The notes below the pieces were generated by a model, which saw only the letters and a list, made by a program, of their open reading frames with translations, had not been told where the DNA came from and did no database searches. This document shows, piece by piece, positions 52,239 to 61,826 of a stretch of 64,000 bases of DNA. The DNA comes from Cytophagales bacterium (GTDB lineage: Bacteria > Bacteroidota > Bacteroidia > Cytophagales > 172606-1). The first letter of the stretch is position 1. Every line of letters starts with the position of its first letter. The position numbers and the translations under genes are program-made. Where the stretch lies: positions 26,418 to 90,417 of the forward strand of contig JAUJMU010000017.1 in the NCBI GenBank assembly GCA_030446715.1, in the 5' to 3' direction.

Positions 52239-53390
52239 ATGAATGGACGCTGGTTTGTGTTTTTCTCTTTCCGTAATCCACAGACGGATAAGATGCAGCG
52301 GTTTAAAGTTTATGACGGCTTTCACCAGCTCCCAACAATTTCACAAAGAACGGAGCACGGAAAAAGAATAGCTGCCAATCTTAATCGCAGGCTGAGGCGT
52401 GGCTGGTCGCCCTTTACGGATAGTTCTTCGGCTATATATGAGGATGTTATAGGCTATGCCAAGGATAAGGCTTTGTGTCCCGTTAAGGAAGCTGATCAGT
52501 CCATCAGTCATTTTTGCAATCAGGTTCTTTCCTCTCAGAAAGCTCATCTAAGGCCTGATAGCATCCGAACCTATACCAATCATTCAAGAACTTTTCTTCG
52601 CTGGCTGCACGAAAAGGGCTTAGATAATCAGGACATTTCGGACCTAACCAGCGATTCGGTGAAACCGTTTTTTGAGGAAATGACTGCGAATGGTCGGAGC
52701 AATACTACCCGAAACCACTTTCTGAGTACTATGCAGACCATTTTCAATCACCTACAGGAGGGAAACATAATTAAGACAAATCCATTCAGCGCCATTAAAA
52801 AGCTGAAAATGGACAAACAGGGGAGCTTATACTTTAAAAAGACGCAGCAGCAAGTATTAAAGGAAGAAATACCAGCCCGTGATCCGCAGCTCTGGCTCTT
52901 TGTGCAGTTTATGTATTACTGTTTTATCCGGCCCAAGGAGTTAAGGTTACTTAAAGTCGGGGATATAGACATCTGGGAAGAAAAAATCTTGATAAGAGGC
53001 GACATATCAAAAAACAGGAAATCTGAATTTGTGCTCATACCGCCTCCCCTTGTAAAGGCAATCAAGAACACTGAACTTCTTAAATACCCTGACAAATACT
53101 TTGTATTTGGTTCGCAGGGAGTGCCGGCTCTGACACACGTATCAACTAATCACTTTACCCGCCACCACCTGAACATTCTGCGGGAATTGCGCATGTCCCG
53201 CAGCCATACACTTTATAGCTGGAAGCACACGGGAGTTTGTATGGCAGTCAGGGAAGGTATAAATCTGCGGTTTTTGCAACAACAGTTGCGCCACCACTCG
53301 ATGGATCAGATGCTGGCGTACATGAAAGGAATGGGAATTTTAGAGAACGAAGACTTCAAAAAGGGTGTGATTCAAAATTACGCACCTTGA
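52239..53390 (+). CDS. Tyrosine-type recombinase/integrase
   Basis: SAM-like core region; LWLFVQFMYYCFIRPKELRLLKVGDIDI (R), HTLYSWKHTGVCMAVREGINLRFLQQQLRHHSMDQMLAYMKGMG; adjacent to the tRNA 3' end. Confidence 0.9.
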   Translation: MNGRWFVFFSFRNPQTDKMQRFKVYDGFHQLPTISQRTEHGKRIAANLNRRLRRGWSPFTDSSSAIYEDVIGYAKDKALCPVKEADQSISHFCNQVLSSQKAHLRPDSIRTYTNHSRTFLRWLHEKGLDNQDISDLTSDSVKPFFEEMTANGRSNTTRNHFLSTMQTIFNHLQEGNIIKTNPFSAIKKLKMDKQGSLYFKKTQQQVLKEEIPARDPQLWLFVQFMYYCFIRPKELRLLKVGDIDIWEEKILIRGDISKNRKSEFVLIPPPLVKAIKNTELLKYPDKYFVFGSQGVPALTHVSTNHFTRHHLNILRELRMSRSHTLYSWKHTGVCMAVREGINLRFLQQQLRHHSMDQMLAYMKGMGILENEDFKKGVIQNYAP

Positions 53391-53610
53391 AATAGTGCAA
53401 GAATATTATTTGGCCGCTGAGGAATCTCAACCGTGATTGCGGTAAAATCGGACCTTAAACTGGGTAGTATACGTGCCCTTTCGGCATGTTCCACCACACT
53501 TTCCCGAAGGATATTCGGCCTCGATTTTTGGCCGCGTAATTTTGAAACGCACCCTTCAAAAATCAGTTTCCGGAACTTTAAAAACGTTGATTATTGGTAG
53601 AAATCTTAAA

Positions 53611-53710
53611 AATAAGTAGTGAAGTAGTGAGTTTGTTCGTTTCTGCGCAATAGGGGCAGTTTTTAGTAATTTCCAACGAGGTAAACTCACTACTTGATAT
53701 AGTGAGTCTG
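53611..53710. repeat. AGTAGTGAG-type direct/inverted repeat cluster
   Basis: aAGTAGTGAAGTAGTGAGTTT ... AAACTCACTACTTgataTAGTGAG; AAGTAGTGAGTTT (53622-53634) is a perfect inverted repeat of 53683-53695. Confidence 0.65.
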
Positions 53711-54091
53711 GTTACATCCTGTTAGTTTGTTGTTGCCACCCGGATATAGTACCTTTTATTAAATGGCATCAGTGTTAATCTTTATAGATAATGCGTCATC
53801 AGCTACGTTTTTGATTTTACTACGATGTTGAACATAGTTTTGCCTAAAATTTTCGCCCTGTTCTTGCGTTTTAGATTTGACTGGTTAGATTTGGGTGCTT
53901 GCCTGTTATGTATGGACACGCAGAAACACCGAATCGGCCAAATGGCGATCGAGGATATAAGAGAGGTTTCCTTTGAATATTAGGCTGATAACTTTGCATA
54001 CTACCGGCTGTAATAACTTAAAAGAAACCGCCAAAAAAGAAAAAACAAAAAGTAGGGTTGAATCCTTGACCCAACCCCTACTAGACCGTTA

Positions 54092-54226
54092 CTAACGGCG
54101 TTTTAAGCGCTCTAGTGGAATGCGAAATACTCCACCTTTCGGATGATAAATCCGCTTACCTTTTATGGTAATATAGGGGGTGTAAATGAACTCATCACCG
54201 TCGCGCTCTTTCCGTCTGGCAGACAT
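54092..54226 (-). CDS. Small hypothetical protein (44 aa), not in the ORF track
   Basis: MSARRKERDGDEFIYTPYITIKGKRIYHPKGGVFRIPLERLKRR*. Confidence 0.55.
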   Translation of the reverse strand: MSARRKERDGDEFIYTPYITIKGKRIYHPKGGVFRIPLERLKRR

Positions 54227-54441
54227 GATTTAGCGTAGTTAGTGGTGAATAGATGGTGTCCCGAACGTCACGGTGTGGGCGTTATCACCGATTAGCCCCG
54301 TCAGATGGCAGTCTGAACGGGGCGTTTTTTTACAAACTATTCCTCATCAATAGTCAGTGCAAGCTGATCAATTTGCATTGATAGTATTTTGATATCTTTT
54401 GCCCTGATTGATTCAGGATAGGTTAAGAAAGCTGTTTTTTG

Positions 54442-55170
54442 TTACTCAAAGGGATTGTTATTTTTGATATACCCCTTCAGGTCATCTGGCAAAAAAGGCT
54501 GCTTAGATTCCCCCCCCTTGGTGTTTGACTCTGAAATATTGCTTGGAGCGTGTTCTGCATGACGGGTCATACTAGTGTCAGAAACATATGAGTTGGGTTC
54601 CGTCACTTTGCCAGAATCTACTGGATCTGTTTTACTCCTAACAACTAACTCAGTCGAAACCGTAGGCATTAGCACACGTTGTTGATTCAGTAGACCAACG
54701 TAAAGAGCGTTTTCAAGAAAAATTTCTATTGCTTGCGGGGGCTGCTGCGCTGGTTATACCATGCTGACGTGAAAGAATTACACGTAACTGCTCATCAGCA
54801 GGTAACGTATGACCTTTATATTTCTCTATCAGTTCTCCGTACAGTTTAGGTTTTTTAAAGCATTCTGCACAATTGTCTATTTTTTCTTCTGGAGAAATAG
54901 GTTCAAATATGTGCTCAGCTAATTGGGTTATCCTATACCCCTCACCCGCTAATTTCTCTAAAAGCCCATACTGTACAGCCGTTGATACCTCTCGCTTAAC
55001 GTCAGATTTACCAAACACGGCCGAAATTTCCTCACGGGGGACAACAGCTTTTAAAAAAGCTTTTTGACTTGACAGGAAAATTCTACCGATTGCTCAATAG
55101 TAAAACTTGGGTAAGCGGCACTTCGCTCTATCTTCTTTCTTTCATTTTCTTGCGTTTGGTTGTCTTGGTT
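54442..55170 (-). pseudogene. Hypothetical possible winged-helix-like protein, two frameshifts
   Basis: MNQDNQTQENERKKIERSAAYPSFTIEQSVEFSCQVKK / AFLKAVVPREEISAVFGKSDVKREVSTAVQYGLLEKLAGEGYRITQLAEHIFEPISPEEK / LENALYVGLLNQQRVLMPTVSTELVVRSK. Confidence 0.5.
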
Positions 55171-55462
55171 CATGTTTTTGTTTTTTTTTTATGGTACAAT
55201 AATACGCTTCCAAAACTAAAAATGCAACCAAATTCAAACCAAAATATTATCAAAGCAATTATAATTTTATAAACAACTGTTTATCAGCATATTATATACA
55301 TGTTTTTAAATATGATTTAATAATATTTTGGCGTGTATCCCTTTGGGTGTGGTGGTATGGGTGTATTTTTTCTGCCAAAAATTGGCAGTTGCAGAGATGG
55401 ATTGCATCTTTTTTATTGTCAAAAACGACAGTATGTTTACCAAAATCTTCAGTATACGGATA

Positions 55463-56101
55463 ATGATACCGCAATATCCTTTGCAATGGCCTGTCTTACG
55501 CGAGCGCACGAAATCACCGAGGCCGAATCAATACGCCATGACACTTGACACCGCCTACTCGTACGCGGTAAAGCAACTTACACTGTTAGGGGCGAAGAAG
55601 ATAGTTATATCTTCAAATGCTGTCTTAAAAAAAGACGGGTTACCTTCCGCTAAACAACCTAAGATCACTGATACTGGAGTGGCTATATGGTTTCAGTTGA
55701 CGGGGAGCCAATCAATGTGGTATGCTATTAGTTGCGATACCTATAACTCAATAGCGAGCAACCTAAGAACTATTGGCTTATCTGTAATAAGCATCCGCAA
55801 GATGACACAAAATTTAAACATGCCATTCATGCGAATGTTTCAAGCCACACCACCACAATCAGAGCAACAAAAGCCACCACCAAGACAAGAACCACCTCCC
55901 AGGCAGGAATATAAAAATGAAACACCCCAATTTTGGCGTATTGTATTGAGTGTTTCAGCTAACGCTAGCTGGTCAGAAACTAAGCGAGCATACTATCAAT
56001 TAGCGAAACAGTGGCATCCCGATATGGGAGGGAGTGCTACTCAATTTCAGGAATTGGGTAGAGCATATACAGAAGCCAAAAGGTATTTTGGAATGAGTTA
56101 G
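55463..56101 (+). CDS. J-domain (DnaJ-like) protein
   Basis: N-terminal MIPQYPLQWP...LGAKKIVISSNAVLKKDGLPSAKQPKITDTGVAIWFQL; C-terminal ASWSETKRAYYQLAKQWHPDMGGSATQFQELGRAYTEAKRYF (HPD motif). Confidence 0.85.
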   Translation: MIPQYPLQWPVLRERTKSPRPNQYAMTLDTAYSYAVKQLTLLGAKKIVISSNAVLKKDGLPSAKQPKITDTGVAIWFQLTGSQSMWYAISCDTYNSIASNLRTIGLSVISIRKMTQNLNMPFMRMFQATPPQSEQQKPPPRQEPPPRQEYKNETPQFWRIVLSVSANASWSETKRAYYQLAKQWHPDMGGSATQFQELGRAYTEAKRYFGMS

Positions 56102-56108
56102 AACAAGA

Positions 56109-56139
56109 AAAAGGACTAGCAATCGCTAGTCCTTTTTCT
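56109..56139. terminator. Terminator after the J-domain gene
   Basis: AAAAAGGACTAGC-AAT-CGCTAGTCCTTTTTC. Confidence 0.9.
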
Positions 56140-56280
56140 TCCAGCGTTTTTCAGCCGCTTTCTTAGTAATCTCTTTCCACTTTTCAGGTGTAATACTGTT
56201 TGCCCTTACTTTCCCTCCCTTTAATTCTCCCAGCCTGCCTAACGCAACCGCAGCCGAATTCTTAGCCGATTCAGTCGGTT
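56136..56280 (-). pseudogene. Small basic repeat-type protein remnant
   Basis: TESAKNSAAVALGRLGELKGGKVRANSITPEKWKEITKKAAEKRWKKKD*; upstream in-frame stop and no start. Confidence 0.4.
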
Positions 56281-56503
56281 AGTCGATTCCCTGTTCACCC
56301 GTAGCTAACAATATCAGCAATGAGCTTTGTCAGCAGGGGCTTTAGGTCTGTTCGTTTTAGCCCTACACCAAAGATACAAAGCCCTTGCTTAGTTTGTAAA
56401 GCATTAATTTTCTAACTGAGACATCTGGCAGGTATGGGTGAAGAGCAGTTTGAAACTATACATCTTGAGAGTTTAATTAAAGGAATGACGTACACCAATA
56501 CAA

Positions 56504-56707
56504 TTATAATATTTCTTTCAGGGTAGGCCTGCCAGCTTTGATATGGTTAATTAGCTCCCGGTCAGTCTCGGTCAGCAGCAGTTCCTCTTTGCCAGCCCTT
56601 TTTTTCTTAATGGCAATTATGTTATCGAAAGACACGCCTATGATAGCATGTTTCCAGCTTGTGTTTGTCCTGGGATCTGTCCCGTCAGCAGAACGCGTTT
56701 TTGACAT
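56504..56707 (-). CDS. Small hypothetical protein
   Basis: 67-aa ORF directly after the truncated PIN start; no recognised motif. Confidence 0.3.
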   Translation of the reverse strand: MSKTRSADGTDPRTNTSWKHAIIGVSFDNIIAIKKKRAGKEELLLTETDRELINHIKAGRPTLKEIL

Positions 56708-56724
56708 AAATGTGAAAAATAAAC

Positions 56725-56806
56725 TGAAACGAAAGAAATACCTGATGCTAAACTTGAATCACGGATGATGTAAACCAGAATGTTGGTGTCGTAGAGTACA
56801 GCCATG
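56725..56806 (-). pseudogene. Truncated VapC-like PIN toxin N-terminus
   Basis: MAVLYDTNILVYIIRDSSLASGI right after the antitoxin stop; same start as the PIN protein at 60,660, then unrelated sequence. Confidence 0.65.
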
Positions 56807-56812
56807 GGAAAA

Positions 56813-57007
56813 CTACTTCTGATTAAGAATCTTAATGGCTTTTTTCATATCCCGTTCACTGATCCGGATCTTGCCGGCTATTTTTTCGGTGACCGGCTGG
56901 TGTCCGATCTTTCGGGCATATGCTTCCACACCCCCGGCCCGCATAACCGCATTAGCAGAATGCACGACCAGTTTTTTCTTGGGCTCAGACTTGGTTTTAG
57001 TATTCAT
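56813..57007 (-). CDS. Putative antitoxin (copy 1)
   Basis: MNTKTKSEPKKKLVVHSANAVMRAGGVEAYARKIGHQPVTEKIAGKIRISERDMKKAIKILNQK; near-identical to 60,456 copy; strong AAGGAGGTG SD. Confidence 0.6.
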   Translation of the reverse strand: MNTKTKSEPKKKLVVHSANAVMRAGGVEAYARKIGHQPVTEKIAGKIRISERDMKKAIKILNQK

Positions 57008-57207
57008 GGTGCACCTCCTTACAGTTTATAATACTACAACAAATAAAACGTGATCTAAGAATGATTTAGGTTTACTTAGCTAAAGGTACGGGTTTTGCAA
57101 TTGCAAATTCAGAATTAACAGGGTTATAATAAGCACCAGCCAGAATGATGCCGTTGACTTGCATGTATAAATTTACTAGCTTTTAACCACCTAAATTTAT
57201 ACACGCC

Positions 57208-57528
57208 ATGACCCAATACAAGCAACAAAAGTCTTTGCACACTGAGAAAATCAAGTGTAACGCCAGACAGGCAGTAACAGGTGACAGCCTGCATCAGGTT
57301 CCGGAGCCGGTATTGCTGCCTGAGTTACCGGCTACCTCTGATTTCGGGCCAGCCGATCAGATCAGGAGGAAGAAAGTCAATTTTTATCTGGCAGAAGACT
57401 GTGACGAGTACGTCCGGAGAATGGCCTACTGGGAGCGAAAACATATGAGCAAAGTAAATGCGTCATTGGAAAGTATTATCCGGAAGGCGATGAAGGAACA
57501 GCCCTACGAGCCGATCCCCGAGCATTAA
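57208..57528 (+). CDS. Hypothetical protein, RHH-like C-terminus
   Basis: RKKVNFYLAEDCDEYVRRMAYWERKHMSKVNASLESIIRKAMKE. Confidence 0.45.
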   Translation: MTQYKQQKSLHTEKIKCNARQAVTGDSLHQVPEPVLLPELPATSDFGPADQIRRKKVNFYLAEDCDEYVRRMAYWERKHMSKVNASLESIIRKAMKEQPYEPIPEH

Positions 57529-57608
57529 CTTTAAACTGCAATCAGGAACGAAGAGAACGAATTGAAAATGTTTGGATTGAGTTATACCTTTATAAGAACA
57601 CTTGAATA

Positions 57609-57790
57609 TGGCGATAAAGACTGTAAAGACACCTACCCCAATGGCTGAAATAGCCCGGATTGAGCACAAGCTGATGGCTGCTACTCCGAAAATGAGCCGT
57701 GAAGAACTGGAAGAGCGAGCTGATGCTGCTCTGCAACCCCAAAGGAAGAAGGGCCGGGCAAAAGCTAAAAAAGACGCTGATATAAAATAA
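57609..57790 (+). CDS. Small hypothetical protein
   Basis: MAIKTVKTPTPMAEIARIEHKLMAATPKMSREELEERADAALQPQRKKGRAKAKKDADIK; followed by a terminator. Confidence 0.4.
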
Positions 57791-57791
57791 A

Positions 57792-57818
57792 GAAAGGGTA
57801 CCCACAAGGTACCCTTTC
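57792..57818. terminator. Terminator hairpin
   Basis: GAAAGGGTACC-CACAA-GGTACCCTTTC. Confidence 0.75.
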
Positions 57819-57905
57819 AGTCGTAATATGCCAGTAGGGCAATATATTTTCTGAGACTGTCTGACGCGTCCCGTATCAAATATGAGACATAAACAGTAGC
57901 CTTAT

Positions 57906-58972
57906 TTATCGTCTCTTTCCTGTCTTTTCCCTCTGTTTTCTAACTGATCCGTGTCTTTTTCCCAAGGCTTGTTTGTCCCTGGACAGCAGAAGGCCGGAAA
58001 TTTCCGGTCTGGGGGCAGGTTGCCTCTTAACTGCAAAAGCAACAACGCCTGATACGGCTACTGCACCGGCCCCAATCAGTACGGCATTCGATGCATACCA
58101 TTTTTTCTCCGGAGGGGGTAGCGGTGCCGGTGCAGGGTTCAGATTTTGAGACGATGGGAGTATCATATTTGATACACTGGGGGCCGGTGGCATAGCGTAA
58201 ACCGGCTGTACAGGGGTAGGATAAACAGGAGCTGCGGCCTGAGTAACTGGCTTTGACGGAGCAAAGCTTGAAACACTCGTTTTTACCTCTGCTACTGCCT
58301 GCTTACCCTGCGTAAGAGCATCCAGGATGGGCTTAAGCTTAGCAGCTACTCCGGCCACTGCCGATGAGACTGCGGCCAGTGATGCGGAAGCCGGTTCTAG
58401 GCCCAAGGCTCCAAGCCTTCCAGACTGTCTGCATCGGCTTCCAGCAGGCGCAGCTCCTCCTGATCATTGGCTGAAGTTACCGGGAGTTGACGGTTGGCAC
58501 TAGGCGATCCCGGTTGCCTTTCCCGTTCAGGATACCCCTTTTCAGATTATCCCTCTCTCTCCCCTACCTGCCAGTATATAATTTCAAGATCGTGGGCCGT
58601 TTTTTTGATCTTGTTGTAATGATCCTGACTCATACCGGTTTTTGCCTTGGCAGTGGCATAATCTGTATAAGCCCACCTTAGAAGTTTCGCAACGTTGAAG
58701 AGGTTTACCTTCATTGCCACGAGCCAGCCGTTGCGGATAAGAATGGTAGCCGGATTGATATTCCGGTTTACAAACCGAACTCCCTTGCCAATGGTGTCGC
58801 CAACCTTTTTAACAACTTTTTTGATACCCTTTGCCAACTGCCACTTGCCCAGGCTCCCAAGGCCGTTGATCTCCAGAGGGTCGTACACGTACATATTGCC
58901 TTCGCTATCCCACCCGACTTTGTTGCCGGTAAGGTGGTCATAAGTTGTCAGGATGATAACTGGCTCCTCCAT
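57906..58972 (-). pseudogene. Single hypothetical membrane-anchored protein split by 2-3 frameshifts
   Basis: MEEPVIILTTYDHLTGNKVGWD...INPATILIRNGWLVAMKVNLFNVAKLLRWAY...IIYWQVGERE + DNLKRGILNGKGNRDRLVP + ...ASLAAVSSAVAGVAAKLKPILDAL... + C-terminal TM AVLIGAGAVAVSGVVAFAV. Confidence 0.6.
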
Positions 58973-59020
58973 ATTTGTCCGGTTTAAGATAAAAAAGCGA
59001 CACTGATAAGCAGGAATCCG

Positions 59021-59868
59021 TTAATAATCATCGTCTTCGTCCATGTCTTCGTCATCATCTTCATCTTCGCTGTCTTCCTCGTCTTCTTCGTCATCATCAT
59101 CCGGCACAGGGGTATGGAAGTCTTCCAACTCAGCAGCCGATTCTAACTCTTCCATCAAATCATCGTCAAGATCGAAAGAAATAACCCGTGCTCTTAAAAT
59201 GCGGGAAGACCATTCTTTGTACAAATCACTAACCTCTTCCCTGATCAATTCCAGAATGTCCCAAATGAGCAAATCTTCGTAATCGATGAATAATTTTTCG
59301 TCACAAAAGTCTTCGATTGACTCCTGCAAAGCAGCGGATTTTTTGAGCAGGGCTTCCACGTCTTTTATTTCCCATTCAAAATCTTGACCGTACTCTACCA
59401 GTTCCTCAACTAACTTCCGGAACCGCCGCACGAATGTCTGCTTGCGCTGGGCCAGTCTTTCCTGCTGCTGCTTGCGTTTTTCATCCCTAAGGCGATCTGT
59501 CTTTTCCGCTTTCTGGGCTACCAACTGGTGTTTCTTCTCTTCTAGCTCTAGCTCCTTTGCCAGCAGCTCCTTGTCCGCCATATTTTCTTTGTGGCTCAGT
59601 TCCAGTTGGAGCCGTCCTAGCGACAGTTTTTCGCTGTCTTTTACCTTTAGTTGAGGTAAAGCATCCTGATTACGGGACATTACAGACGTGTTCTCCATAT
59701 CATCGTGATCCGGATCGTCTTCATTTTCGATCTCTTTTAAAATCCTTCCGACAGATGATTTGTCAATTCCTACTTGAGCGGCAATTTCTCTAAAAGACAG
59801 GCCTTCCGCACAGAAGCTCCAGTACCTGATTTTTTTGCTGACGTGTAATAGCCATAAATTATTTGTAT
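59021..59868 (-). CDS. HTH protein with coiled coil and extremely acidic C-terminus (frameshift near start)
   Basis: MAITRQQKNQVLELL... (frame 2) / AEGLSFREIAAQVGIDKSSVGRILKEIENED HTH; KEL/EEKK coiled coil; ...PDDDDEEDEEDSEDEDDDEDMDEDDDY. Confidence 0.65.
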
Positions 59869-60455
59869 TTGTTTGAAAGGACGGAAAAATGGTAGAGGTA
59901 CCAGGCACGTGTGGCAAGGACAATGTGATGAGCTTCGCGCCTTGAAAAAATGTCTGATCATCATCGTATCCAATTTCTCTGATGATGCTTTTGAAATTAT
60001 GCAGTGGAATTGCTGTTTGTTTTGCGAGTGTCTCCCAAAAATACTTCGTGATTCTTCGGTTAACGCTCTCGCTTTTTCAAGGTGTGAAGGTGAAAAAGAG
60101 GCCCATATTTCTGCCATTTGGAGCAATATACGGGGCCGGAACAAGCGGTTAGCAGGTTATTGTATGTAAGCGCAGGTGGTGGAGAAATAAAGAAGAAAAA
60201 TTATATTTATTAGCTTTAGCTGTCCTGCCGTAACAGACAAACCGGAAAAAAGCTGTTCCGTGGTTTACTACAGACATGCTCAATCTGATCCTTATAAGTT
60301 GTTTCTTAATACCACTTTACTGCAACTGGCTACGGGTCTGGGGATAAGCAGTTGACCGGGCACCACGTGAGGTTGCTTTTCTACCTGATTGGCAGTGTGC
60401 AACTTTCTGTTTTCAATTTTTTGTTGTAGCATTAAGATATGAAAGGAGGCGCTTC

Positions 60456-60650
60456 ATGAATACTAAAACCAAGTCTGAGCCACAAAAAAAATTGGTCGTG
60501 CACTCAGCAAATGCGGTTATGAGGGCTGGCGGCCTGGCAGCCTATGCTCGTAAAATCGGACACCAGCCGGTTACCGAAAAGATAGCCGGCACAATCCGGA
60601 TCAGTGACCGGGACATGAAAAAGTCGAAAAAATCCTTAACCAGAAGTAGT
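60456..60650 (+). CDS. Putative antitoxin (copy 2); reads into toxin through a 1-nt frame change
   Basis: MNTKTKSEPQKKLVVHSANAVMRAGGLAAYARKIGHQPVTEKIAGTIRISDRDMKK; alternate frame restores VEKILNQK*; AAAGGAGGCG SD. Confidence 0.6.
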
Positions 60651-60659
60651 AGTTTTCCC

Positions 60660-61117
60660 GTGGCCGTTCTCTACGACACCAACATTCTGGTGTACATTAT
60701 CCGGGACACCAGCCTTGGAGCGAAAAAATCCGGAATCTGGTGAATCCCGGCAATGAAGACGAAGCCATTTCCCTTGTAACCGTGGGTGAAATCCGTTCGC
60801 TAGCCCTGCAATTAGGATGGGGGCCGCTGCGCGTTTCTAAAATGGAAGAAGTACTGGCAGAATTGATTGTGCTTGATATAAATAATGAGGTGATTCTCGA
60901 CCGGTACGTGGCCATCGATGCCTACAGCCAGCGTAAACACCCCACAATCCAGTATCTGGGTACCCCGCGCAACATGGGAAAAAACGATTTGTGGATAGCG
61001 GCGACAGCCAGTGCATTTGAACTAACGCTGAAAGGAACTGACAGCGATTTTGAACACTTAAATCAAGTTTTCTCTCCTTTCACATCATCAGTCCTGAACG
61101 ATTCAGGTAAAATTTGA
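60660..61117 (+). pseudogene. VapC-like PIN-domain toxin, frameshift at A6 run (~60,726)
   Basis: VAVLYDTNILVYIIRDTSL / IRNLVNPGNEDEAISLVTVGEIRSLALQLGWG...PRNMGKNDLWIAATASAFELTLKGTDSDFEHLNQVF. Confidence 0.75.
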
Positions 61118-61268
61118 AGAGGTCCGTATCGCGGATTTGTGCATGGCGTGTTTCATGGATCTTTATCCTTTTTTGGAGGGTAAACGCCTGCAAAATATTA
61201 ACTGAATGCGAGGCATATTAATTGTTGCTGACAAAATATAGGAAGGGCAAGCAGCGTGTTTCCCGTTG

Positions 61269-61601
61269 TTATTTTGTTCTACGATTTAAATCAATTTTTA
61301 GCTTCATCCTTTCCAGTTCGTACTTGGCCCGGTCCCGCCGGATCAGTTCGATTTCCTTTATCTTATCCGCCAGAGCCAGCTTCTGATTCATTGTTTCTAC
61401 TTTGCCAAGAATCTGGATAATTTCCTGTTTTTCCCGGTTCAACTGCATCAAATCTACCTTTATCTGGTGCAATTCCGCCTTTTTGCGTTCAAATTCAGTT
61501 TTATCTGCTTCTGACATAAATGCTGCAATAGTTTTTCCAGTGTTAAATATGTTAATTTTTTTGGAGTGCAGCGAAAGGCTTGACCTCATAAAATAATTCA
61601 T
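61269..61601 (-). CDS. Coiled-coil hypothetical protein
   Basis: MSEADKTEFERKKAELHQIKVDLMQLNREKQEIIQILGKVETMNQKLALADKIKEIELIRRDRAKYELERMKLKI. Confidence 0.5.
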   Translation of the reverse strand: MNYFMRSSLSLHSKKINIFNTGKTIAAFMSEADKTEFERKKAELHQIKVDLMQLNREKQEIIQILGKVETMNQKLALADKIKEIELIRRDRAKYELERMKLKIDLNRRTK

Positions 61602-61798
61602 TTTATGGGATGGCCCAGAATTTCACAGACTCGACGCCACCGGTTTGGGGTAATCACATTAGAGTTAAGAGGGATGGAGAGCCCGTTTTCCTTAAGGATT
61701 TTGTATACGGTACGCCAATCCATCCCATACGCGGCAGCAATGGAAGACTTGGTACTAGGATACTTGTGGCGAATGTCGGTTTTGGGAAACTTAGCCAT
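61598..61798 (-). CDS. Small HTH-like protein
   Basis: MAKFPKTDIRHKYPSTKSSIAAAYGMDWRTVYKILKENGLSIPLNSNVITPNRWRRVCEILGHPIK. Confidence 0.5.
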   Translation of the reverse strand: MAKFPKTDIRHKYPSTKSSIAAAYGMDWRTVYKILKENGLSIPLNSNVITPNRWRRVCEILGHPIK

Positions 61799-61826
61799 AG
61801 CATCTATTTTAAAAGTGGTAAGTCAT

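Noticed and set aside
59036-59102. Low-complexity TCTTCGTCATC repeats, considered as CRISPR-like or microsatellite
   Set aside because: Codes for the acidic tail in frame; no spacer/repeat pattern.
59930-59945. GAGCTTCGCGCC resembling the hairpin-element arm
   Set aside because: Only ~12 nt match with no partner arm or core; likely chance.
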